DNA of 64,000 nt, from the NCBI GenBank assembly GCA_963971405.1, contig OZ020484.1, positions 40,942,770-41,006,769 of the forward strand. Direction: 5' to 3'. Each line of letters begins with the position of its first letter. Position 1 is the first letter of the stretch. Source of the stretch: Psococerastis gibbosa (taxonomy: Eukaryota > Arthropoda > Insecta > Psocodea > Psocidae). Position numbers and translations under genes: made by a program. The notes beneath the pieces were generated by a model. The model saw only the letters and a program-made list of their open reading frames with translations, was not told where the DNA came from and did no database searches. Shown here piece by piece: positions 34,034 through 43,400 of the stretch.

Positions 34034-37000
34034 CTGAAAAAGAATTTTACAAGTGACATTATATATTGTATTATTGTAGGTATCCACAGTCTAATTGGAA
34101 CTTTTCTGTTCTGTAGCCTGATCGAGGCGATTATAATACCGGGGTTAAATAAATACCCTAGGATTATAACGGTAAACAAACAAATTTTGAATAGCACTTT
34201 CCATTACAAAATTATCTTGTTTACATTTTAATTACCAGGGGAATAAATAAATACCGGTATTATAATCGCCTCGATCAGGCTGCAGATCAAAATGTTGGGG
34301 CAGGTGAAGAGAGATGAAGAATACTTGCAAAATCGCAGATTTCTGGCATAGAAATGCTGCTACACTAATCGGGAATAGTTCAGCAGCCTGATCGAGGCGA
34401 TTATAATACTGGTATTTATTTAATCCCCTGGTAATAAAAATGTAAACAAGATTATTTTATAATGGAAAGTGCTATTCAAAATTTGTTTGTATACAGTTAT
34501 AATCCTAGAGTATTTATTTAACCCCGGTATTATAATCGCCTCGATCAGGCTGCTGATCGCTATTAAATTCAAATATTTAAACAATAATAATAATAATAAA
34601 TCGATGATGTGAGCAAATAACAATAAATAAACAAATAACACCCGATTGGTGGCTAGGCGGCCACCAACAAAATTATAATATTTAACAAAGGGTTAGTTGG
34701 ACTTTATTGCCTGTTGTATTATAGTCGGCGAGACCTGTGATTGAGTGGTTAGAGCGCTTGCATTTCAATCGCAAGAACGGTAGTTCAAATCCTCAAGAGG
34801 ATCGGATTTACTCAATAATTCAGAGTGGAATGCAATAGCAATGAGTCAATCGGCCAGAAACCATTAGTCTTTCTCAGGACTTAGCCTGATGATGGTAGTA
34901 GCAGCCACTCCTGCCGCCCCTTTCCCCTGACAACGGGCTCCACCCTAATTTTTCGATGACTATAATGACTATTAACACAACAGGCAGTGTTAGTCAAACT
35001 AACCCTTTGTTAAACAACTGGCAATGTAAGTCCAACTAACCTTTTGCTAAAAGTATTACACCACTGCCATTAATCTTTACCAATGAAATTATATTACCAG
35101 CCTCAATTTATACCAACTAGGTACCATATTCCTTACCTTTTGGCCATTGATGTACCACTCCATTCGAGCAGGGGGGTTGGAAGGCGAAGACGTGCAGTTA
35201 GTTGAGACGTAGCTGCCTAATGTGTAGGACGGCTCTACCCCCTCTACACGGGGGTTGTCTTGTGGGAGACCTTGTTAACATAAAAACGTGCGAGTGAGAT
35301 CAAGCTGGATTGAAATTTACAACATACAGGTATGTATATAAAAAATATTGCCGACTAAGGGCTCGCTCGAGAAAGTTTGAAAAAAACGTCCATGAGTGTT
35401 TAACTTGTCGTAACCATATATATGATGCCTAAACCATGGTTAGCTTACTTTTGACAGTTTATTGAAAAAATTGGTTGGGCCAAAGAAACCCCAATTACTG
35501 CTGTCTTCCCATGCTTTCTGATTGAGACGAAAGGCAAGACTGTCACATAAATTTTGATTGTGAGGGGTGTGGTCTGAGCCACTCTAAATTGCAAGTGCGG
35601 TTATTCGATTACCACGACAAGGATGGAGCCAGCCTCCCCCCCCCCCCCTCGAAGTTCGAAGTTTTTTGACTTTCCACCTAAACTATTACCAACTATTACC
35701 ATATAGCGTAGCAAATGTCACAGCGAATGTGAGCGTAGAAAGAATGATGATTGTGTTGCAAAAAGAAAGAGGGACATATCGTAACAGCGACTTCAGTGGA
35801 AAGGTAGCGTTCTTGTACTCTTACTTGTGCGAGTCTCAACACACCTTGTGATCGGAGACTTGTCGTATATAACGCAAATAATGAACAACAAAAAACAACA
35901 ACAAAAAAGTAAAAGAATGGTTGAAACAAAATCTTACGTAGAATACAGATCATAGCCTATTCACATAATTCACCTAGTTAATAAATATAAATTTAATTAA
36001 TTTTAATTTTTAATTTTAATTTTAGCAGAATATTTATTTGAGAAAGAAAGGAAACAACCATGTAGCAGGTCTTCAACGCGTAGGTACGGGCTGCTAAAGC
36101 CCAGCGATGATAATTTTATTGCTTTGTAATGTAAAAAAAAACTCGACACAAGTACCTATTAGGCTATACATTGTTGTATTATGTGGTATATATATAACAC
36201 TGGCATTAAATTAACTTTGGTTGAAGAGGTAACCTCCTCGTTATAACCGAAATAATTTCGGTTACCTATTAGGTTACTTGGTGAGGTAATTGATGAGGTT
36301 AATAATAATTAATCGGATACATTCATTAAAATTTTTGTATGCAAACTAAATAAACAATAAATAAACAAACAAACATAAAAAATAAATAAACAAACAAAAA
36401 CAAAAACGCTTACGACATAGTACTGCAATTATATAATTGTCTGCAGTAGTAAATTTATTCTTTACACCATCAACCATGAAATTATTTGGTACTGCTGACC
36501 TACCAAGAACAGTCATGGAGGATTGGTTGAAATCTACTGTGAAATGGGGGCCTTCGCTGGACACTTCACATCTATACAAGCCGGTACTTGTGTACTCTAG
36601 TGGGCTCAAGATTAGATTGCTTACGTTGCTCCGGTCCCGCTGAAATTAATCAAGAAAACGCATTATAGAAACTCTTGTAATTAGATCTACTAGGCATGTA
36701 CCGTATTGTATACAATATATTTTTTGGTAGGGAATTCTATAGTACTACAATACGATGATCGTGTAAAAATGATAAGTTTTGAAATGCAGATCAAGAAAGT
36801 AGTATGTAGTGCAAAAGCAGGAGCTTCACATTTTATGAATTTAACGTGCGGTGCGTTACAAAACATATGAATAACAAGAGCAATTTATACTATATTACAA
36901 AATATTATGGCTGAAAAAGAAATTCACACGTTCTACGTTATTTTAAAGAAAACTACTCTCAATCAGGAAACCTATACAAATTACAGTAAAATAAATCTAC

Positions 37001-37651
37001 AAGGTTAATGAAAATAATTAATTTGCAAAAGACTGCACTTAAAGAAAACCGTGTCTAGCCTATAGCTGACTAATAAAGTTCCAAGCAGGACAGACATTAG
37101 CAAACCGGTGGAGACCCCTCAGAAAGGCGCGAAATAATTAACTTCTAGTATATATACTAGTACTTCCAAAGGATATTTAATAAAATCAAACATTCTTAGC
37201 CTATCCCGTATATATGCTACATAATTGCCCGCTACAGGGCCCAAGTGTTACTGTGTGATCGTAATGGCGTTTTGTGAGTAAGAGCTTTTAGTTAGACATA
37301 CCAAGATATGCTTCACCACGCTGCGCCTAAGAATTTAGGCAAAGATACTTCAAGATCCAATTCCGCAGAAACTAGAAAACATACTAAAAATATTCTTTTT
37401 GTAGAGAAAAATAGGCACTTGGTACCTAAATTTACAGATTGTCAAAGCGTACCACGATATTGACGCCAGGTACGAAGAAGGTCTGAATGGCAGGTTTGCT
37501 GCCCGGCATGAAACGATAGAATTCGTGCTCCTCCTTGTACCACTTCACGGAGAAGAGTCGGTCCCCCTCCAAGGCGAATGTACAGCTCAGGTGACCCTCG
37601 TCCCGAATGTCCAGCAGGACTGGCACTTTTACCTCCAACAGTCGAAGGCTA
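33778..37651 (-). CDS. beat-like: beaten path-like protein gene 2 (four exons, partial)
   Basis: Exons 37651-37453, 36639-36504, 35270-35137 and 34033-33778 join in compatible phases into one Beat-family reading frame with two immunoglobulin domains. Beat proteins are secreted or membrane-attached neuronal Ig proteins; in Drosophila they steer motor axons by binding Side receptors. The frame runs LEVKVPVLLDI, LSCTFALEGD, the signature YSVKWYK-like FSVKWYKEEHEFYRFMPG, Ig1 closing LYRCEVS, the second Ig CTSSPSNPPA and its C-terminal half. The last exon ends at ACAG|GTGAGA in phase 1, so at least one more 3' exon is missing from this model. The signal-peptide exon is uncertain (see 38881-38945). 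Introns hold MITEs and SINE pieces. This is a paralog of the plus-strand gene at 250-5639. Confidence 0.85.
34115..34284. mobile_element. family B MITE, 170 bp
   Basis: AGCCTGATCGAGGCGATTAT pairs with ATAATCGCCTCGATCAGGCT. The interior includes AACAAACAAATTTTGAATAG and AAGTGACTTTCCATTA-like sequence. It lies in the intron between beat exons, 80 bp from the exon at 34033. Confidence 0.85.
34381..34555. mobile_element. family B MITE, opposite orientation to neighbour
   Basis: CAGCAGCCTGATCGAGGCG pairs with CGCCTCGATCAGGCTGCTG. The core (GGAAAGTGCTATTCAAAATT) is inverted relative to the copy about 100 bp away. Confidence 0.85.
34684..35016. mobile_element. inverted-end element containing a tRNA-like segment
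   Basis: AAAGGGTTAGTTGGACTTTA at the left matches, inverted, AGTCAAACTAACCCTTT at the right. Inside at 34733-34830 GTGATTGAGTGGTTAGAGC (A box) and GTAGTTCAAATCC (B-box-like) form a tRNA-like head. A body with CTGATGATGGTAGTAGCAG and CCTAATTTTTCGATGACT is also present at 56625-56735. Confidence 0.5.
35137..35270 (-). CDS. beat-like: beat-like gene 2, exon for N-terminal half of Ig2
   Basis: 134 nt, acceptor ACAAG before 35270, donor AAG|GTAAGG after 35137, phase 1 in and phase 0 out, like the exon at 250-383. Encodes GLPQDNPRVEGVEPSYTLG, then SYVSTNCTSSPSNPPARMEW and YINGQK. Confidence 0.85.
35815..36360 (+). repeat. SINE-like family C, two separated pieces
   Basis: The 5' piece at 35815-35875 (ACTTGTGCGAGTCTCAACAC, GATCGGAGACTTG) and the 3' piece at 36305-36360 (ATCGGATACATTCATTAAAA, TTTGTATGCAAAC) are separated by other DNA, including the minus-strand SINE-T tail. 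Confidence 0.45.
36165..36262 (-). repeat. SINE-T 3' body fragment
   Basis: Carries the inverted form of the tail TATATACCATATAATACTA-like region, AACTTTGGTTGAAGAGGTAA and CCTCCTCGTTATAACCGA. Confidence 0.65.
36504..36639 (-). CDS. beat-like: beat-like gene 2, exon for C-terminal half of Ig1
   Basis: Acceptor TTTCAG before 36639, donor CTTG|GTAGGT after 36504; phase 0 in, phase 1 out. Encodes NVSNLILSPLEYTSTGLYRC then EVSSEGPHFTVDFNQSSMTV, the S-G-x-Y-x-C Ig strand F with the second disulphide cysteine. Confidence 0.85.
37453..37651 (-). CDS. beat-like: beat-like gene 2, exon for N-terminal half of Ig1
   Basis: Encodes SLRLLEVKVPVLLDIRDEG, LSCTFALEGDRLFSVKWYK, EEHEFYRFMPGSKPAI, FFVPGVNIV: the most diagnostic Beat stretch (C, then SVKWYK...EFYR...P, PGV). 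The donor is GTG|GTACGC, phase 0. The acceptor may be TTGCAG before 37651 or the TAG eight bases further out. Confidence 0.87.
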
Positions 37652-37726
37652 CTGCAAACTACCAAAAAGGTTTCGGACACTTAAAATAACGGTGAAAGCC
37701 TATTTAAGCTACCCCTACTAGGTAGT

Positions 37727-37915
37727 TTAGATAGTTGAGTAGCTGTGCTGCATTACGAATCATGCCAATACGAGCATATAAGTAAACGATATATACCAAC
37801 TGTTCTTGTGCGGGCTTGTGGTCTAGCGGTTAAGACGGTTAGGCGAAGATCGTGGGTTCGAATCCCGCCAAGCCCAGTATATATAGGCTATTCTATATCC
37901 TCTAATTTCGGTACC
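37727..37915 (+). repeat. tRNA-derived SINE (family T), head at 37816-37877
   Basis: GGGCTTGTGGTCTAGCGG (A box) and GTGGGTTCGAATCCCGCC (B box) with matching GGGCTTG/CAAGCCC acceptor stem. About ten bases of the anticodon arm are missing compared with 32376-32447, so this cannot be a tRNA gene. Followed by TATCCTCTAATTTCGG. Confidence 0.7.
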
Positions 37916-37919
37916 TCTA

Positions 37920-38880
37920 CTAAAATAGCAAAATTATGTACCTATCGTTTATTTAGCTAAAGAGAAACCCATTGGCCATTACTGATAGAATTAAAGTTCG
38001 GCGAAGGCTAGTTATTTACTTGCAGCCCATTATACAAATATAGAAGTTTTGCCAGCTACACAGAAACTTATTGCTTAAGACAAAATATATGGAAGGAACA
38101 TGTCAGAGGCATGCAAATAAAACCATCCTTGCTTAAAAAATAAATTACAATTACAAAATAATTAGAGCGTTTCTGTAAGGGTCCAACAGTTCTGAAAAAC
38201 ATAGTCGTTCAATCTTTAGGGGTTCAATCCTTGGTCTACTAAATACTGATATTGTACTTCTAAAATCATTGTAAAACTATAATTTGAAGGAAATAAATTT
38301 TACTTTACTTTTTTACTTACAAGGCACGGGAAGCCTACATAAATTATTTAGAAGTAAGACCTGTTATTTCATTTCATTTCCTTTTTTGTAAGCCATTCCA
38401 ATGTTATTTTGAGGAAATTAAACAAAAGCACTAACTACCGTCATTAAAAAAATTTAATCGTTAGTCGTCAGTTGAGTCGTTACGATACTGTACGTACTGT
38501 ATGTGTCGTTGTAAATAAATTTGACAGTTGACAATCTCATTTGCAATTTATATTTAATTGTAATTTATCAAATTAAACTCACATGAAGCAAAGAAAAGAA
38601 ATCGGATAGGGTCAGATGTCATTGTAAGAGAAGTCGGTCAGTACACTCGACCAATCTGTCAGCAGTTCACCCATTTTCTTTATCCGCTGACACTCAATAC
38701 CATTTGTTTCGCGGCAATTCGGTGAAAACTAAAACTATTTCCCCGCCGCGTTCCACTAGGTACAGATCTTACTCTTCCTTACACCCAAATCAGTTTCCCT
38801 AATTAATTTTTTAATAATCACTCATCATTCTGTTCACAATTAAATGAGACTTAAAAAGTTTTCGCTACACTTTCATCGAA
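37920..38880. other. upstream of beat gene 2, nothing recognised
   Basis: Either 5' intron or promoter of the beat-like gene. No TATA box or other element can be assigned with confidence. Confidence 0.35.
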
Positions 38881-38945
38881 CATTTCACAGCGGAATTACG
38901 CGGCGCGAGGTTCAACAAGGAAACAAACAGAAACATCGTGACCAT
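38881..38945 (-). CDS. possible signal-peptide exon of beat gene 2
   Basis: A minus-strand ATG at 38945 opens MVTMFLFVSLLNLAPRNSA, hydrophobic like a signal peptide, then stops 27 codons on. Splicing from AAAT|GTTCGA to the acceptor at 37660 would keep frame with the Ig1 exon, but that donor is weak. Position and character fit; the junction is unproven. Confidence 0.25.
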
Positions 38946-39129
38946 CAGTGAGCAACTGATGAGTGCTGAGGGAAGCTGGAAGGAGGCGTGTTGCTGCGCC
39001 CCATTTGCCGCTCATTTCGCTGAGTAAGTTGTCTTGTCCTGAACCTTTACTTGTCTGCTGCAGGCTCAACTCCCTTCGTTTCGTATAAGTTATGAGCTCA
39101 CCTCTGAATGTATTTTTTGGAACAGCCCA

Positions 39130-39235
39130 CATCTCTCTACTACCTCTTCTTCTTCTTTTTCTTCTAGCGCTACAGCTCTTGATGGGCTGTAGCCACCTCG
39201 ACAAAACTACTCCAGTCTACTCGGTGAGGAGATAA
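39130..39235 (-). repeat. possible LINE 3' end fragment
   Basis: Shares the pattern CTACAGC...GGGCTGTAG and a CTTCTTCTTTTTCTTC tract with 45835-45960. Both look like the last part of a LINE plus an A-rich tail read in reverse. Confidence 0.25.
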
Positions 39236-39529
39236 TTATACGTTGGGAGGTCGCTAATAACCAACATAGCCATGAGAAGATCCAAGAAAACTATGTACCT
39301 GATCCGACATCAAGTAAAAATAAAACCATATGACAAGGAATGCGTGCACATTGGATCTCCAGCAAGATATGAGATCCGGCCAAATCTACTCGAATATCAA
39401 AAGAACGGCCCAGGACAGAGATGAATACAGATGAAAAGGGAAAAAATTGCTGCAAATTTATTTTCACGCCCCGAACACTTGAAAAAAAATTTATCCTTTT
39501 CAATCCACACATCTCAGGCCTTATATTCA

Positions 39530-39830
39530 TGCTTTTGAGGCTTTGGAACTCTCAACCGGATCCCATCAGAAATGAAAAGTTTTAAGAAATTTAAGGGTGC
39601 TCGTCGGGACTATTTTATGCGTATGCATACCGACTGAACGGTGGGTAAGTTTTAATTTTATATTTTAATATTTTATTTTATTTTTCGGTTAAATTTTTTG
39701 TAGCACATTGTACAACATTACATTATTTATTATGGGTTAGTTGTAAGAGTGTGCCGAAAGGCTCAAAATTCGCCATGTGGAAAATTAAGATAATTTTCTT
39801 TCTTTCTTTTTTCTTTCTTTCTTTCTTCTA
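39530..39830 (+). pseudogene. LINE 3' end fragment
   Basis: A plus frame gives RIPSEMKSFKKFKGARRDYF then a stop at 39636, resembling the F-K...L-K end of LINE reverse transcriptases. An AT-rich 3' UTR ends in a (TTTC)n tract at 39800-39827. Confidence 0.4.
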
Positions 39831-40299
39831 GATTGAGACTCGAGAGGAAGAAAACAGCAGATTGCCGTTGATTGCAACACACACACTGACAGAAAACTTT
39901 GCGACTAGCTTCGGGCTAAATTTACCAAACCATGGAATATATGTAGGTATAACATGTATATACAATATAGTGTTACTTATTCCACGACCAATCCAATTGA
40001 AACCCCACCTTTGCTTCCAAATATTTGAAATTTAAAACCAACTCTAAAACCCCTGGTAAGTTGCCCATCTCTGCTGTGGGCCTACTATATGCTTAACATA
40101 ATATTTACTTATTCTTGGGAATAAAAAATGTAGAAAAAACAATTTCGAACAGTATTTTCTATTTGAAAATTATTTTGTTTACATTTTTAATCCCTGATTA
40201 AAATTAAAAATAAATGTCATTCTAAGTAGACCTAGTAGGCCCTCAGATCATGTCAAGGTTACTGCATGGTAAGGTTACAAATACAAATATTTTGATTAT

Positions 40300-40422
40300 T
40301 CATAATATGGTTACATATCTTTGAAACATTCTTCGCTCTTTCTTGTATTCTTCTTTTGATTTGCAACGAAATTCTTCTTTTCTTTTGTGCAGTTCGATAT
40401 TCCCATCGCGTCGTCCGATCAC
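40300..40422 (-). CDS. DYNC2I1: DYNC2I1 exon 14 (C-terminus)
   Basis: Acceptor TTTCAG before 40422. Encodes [20 protein letters not shown] then [20 protein letters not shown] and TGA at 40300. Corresponds to the last beta-strand plus the charged terminal helix of WDR60. Confidence 0.88.
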   Translation of the reverse strand: MIGRRDGNIELHKRKEEFRCKSKEEYKKERRMFQRYVTIL

Positions 40423-43400
40423 CTGAAATTTGATTAAAATTATGCATAGTCTACTTATCGTATAGTAGTCCTTGAAAAACTTGCTATAGAAATGCGGAAA
40501 TTTTTGGACAGTCCTTAGTACCGTAAGGGAGAAATTTCAAAATGTTTTATCATGTATTTTTGATCAAATTAGTTAATTCCTAGTATCACAGCCGCAAAGA
40601 TAGGAAACCGGTCAAATGCAAAGTTTAAAAGAATGCAAACTTTTTACTTTTTAAAAAAGCAGGCTAAATTTACGCCCTAATGAGGTTTGGTACTGTACTT
40701 GTACTATCTATAAAACCTGTTTTATCTACTTTATTGTTTTTTTAAAGCACGGTAACACAATATTTCAGAAGGGAAAATGTAAATTTGGTGCATAGACTTT
40801 TACTTTTGTGAATTTTCCATCTGGCCATTTTCCTACGAATTTTGACTGTGGAAGGAGAAATTCGTTAATTAATTTCTTCAAATTGACGCAGTCAAAATTT
40901 GTTTATAAAGTATTTTTTTATTTAAATTGTTTATTAAAATTTTACTTTTGTATACACTTTAGAACCACGTCTTTTTAGTCACCGTAGGTAGTATAGGCCA
41001 ATAATAATTAATGGTATTCACTCCACTACTGCCTAGAAACTGAAAATAGGTAATTTTATAGTGATTAAATTTAATATTTATAATAATTAACCGTATCTAG
41101 TCAATACGCAGGTGTTGATGGAACAAATTTGATTACATACCAGGTATCCAGACTGGCTGAGCATTTTCGGGTGAATAAGTGTAAAGGAAGTAATCGGAAC
41201 CATGAACGCAGCCATAGTGAGTTGAGGGTAGATGTCGCTTACGGCAAGATTCCAAACATGCATTCTACAAGGAAAAATATTAATAATGTTCTCACGGAAT
41301 ACTTGATTACGTTTAGTTAAAAAATCTACTATAAAGCTGTGCTAATTGACCAATAATATTTATAATACAAGTATGTATAAAATTAAGTAATCAAGAAGGC
41401 GGAATGATTTAGTCAAAGAGTCTAAAGCCCATGTCGTCGTCGGACTCGTGTTCAGACTCTTCCTTCTTTTTATCCTCCTTCTTCTCGGCCGCAGCGAGTG
41501 TAGGGGCAGCTCCACCGGCAGCGGCGGGCGCTGCGCCTACGCCTGACCCGACGTTCGTCACCAGCTCCTTCACAAAGACGCCCTCCAGGGACTTGGCGAA
41601 AAGACCGGGCCAGTACGGCTCGACCTCAACACCGGCTGCCTTGAGGATGGTCGAGATTTTTTCACCAGTTACGGCTACGTCATCATCGGCCAGGGTGAGG
41701 GAAGCGTAAACGCAAGCTTGTTCAGCTTTCGTAGTCATATTTAAGCAGTTTTAGGATTTAAAAATTTTAAAATGTAGTAAGTAGTAGTCTATGTACATTC
41801 ATAGGTCTACAGGAATTTGAATTTCGATTTGAAAGTCAAACAAGAACTTTCCAAACCATTGAAAAATGAACGGTGCGAGTGAACCCGCGTATAATTTTAT
41901 AGACCTGTACATTATCATTTTAAATAAATATTGTTCATAGGGTGTGAGACAGAATTTCAACCTATAGCCATGACTGATGCAAGTTAAACATATTGAACTG
42001 GTACCTAGTTGTTGCGTCGAGGCAGAAGAACATGCACGGCTTCGAATGTAGCCATTGTATTGCCTTAATAGAAGACGATGGAGATGTGTCACTTAAGTTC
42101 CAATGCAGGTTGATGATTGGTAGCTCCTGGTCACTTTTGTGGAACCTGCGGACGAAATTAATGTCAATTAAGCGAAAATATCATCTCCGAAATTGAAAAT
42201 TGTGAGGCATATCTGCATGTGTGATAGTTGATAGGTAGTTATTGAAGAATCTACCGTAGCTTGTTGGTATAATGAGACATCAAAGCAGACATTCTCAAAT
42301 TTACCGGCTAGTTCATTTTGGATTGAAAATCTTTAATATTAAATGTCTCAATAAATAATGAATGAATCCCTCTGTGTTGCACAACAGAATATTGTTCCAA
42401 TGTTCGGTCCAATAAATATTTGTCTAATTTACTTTACCCTTTATACATTGGTGCCTTTCTTTTAGCAATTGAAAGGTCTATGCATCAGGGCTTTAGTGCC
42501 TCAATTACGTTATTTTATTTTGTTAAGCTTTCCGCGGAATTTTGAAAGATTTAATTTTTTCTTCTAGACTTTTCGTTTATTGATTAGTCTACATTTCAAT
42601 AATTTAAGACACTAACTTATTAATTCGATTTAATTTCCAAATTAAGTACAGCAAACCCCCACTGCTTACATACAATACAATACAATACCGTATTTAACAT
42701 CATTGTGAAATTCTCATTTTCTCCTAAGCCGGCTATTCCACTTGTCAATTTTCCCTCATTTGTGCATCAATAATTGATGCGATTTTTGTTTACTCTGTGT
42801 CATTGTCCATTTTAACTTCCGTATGTCAAAATTGATCAATGATCATAGAGAAAAATCACGCTTTGCAAACAATAACAAACTAAAATTAAACAATGGCGTC
42901 GTCTGGAGATGATAAATAATTGTAATTAATTTCTTGAGAACGAACGAATTATTTCACAATTTAAAGCATAAAATTTCTTGTAGATAATAAAATTAAAGGA
43001 AAGACGGCAAACTTACAAAATTGGAAAAAAAATTAAAGAAAAATGATCAATTATTGATGGCAAGTGGAATTGGGTGTAAAAATATAAATTCGACATCGAT
43101 GATATTTCCCTCAATGACATTATCAAAATTGAAGAAAAACTGACAAGTGGAATAGCCGCCTAAACAATAAAATTCATTTTGACAAGTACCTTATAGTCCC
43201 GTCACTGCAACCCGCCAAGAAGTAACGACAGTCATGTGGATATATAGCTAGGCACACGACAGCAGAAGGTCTTGCATTTTTATGGGGTTTGTATGACCTA
43301 GGTTTGAGCAGCATTCCTTTTGTAGAACAATGAATCACTTCTCCTGAAGTTGACCCAATCAGAACTTCATTGCTCACTGGTCTAACGACTTGGAGAACGT

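Noticed and set aside
33740..34231. 148-codon plus-strand frame over the beat exon
   Set aside because: The minus strand has the Beat Ig motif, splice sites and phase agreement; the plus frame continues into a MITE.
41431..41709. 92-codon plus-strand frame opposite RpLP1
   Set aside because: Antisense shadow of a clear ribosomal protein.
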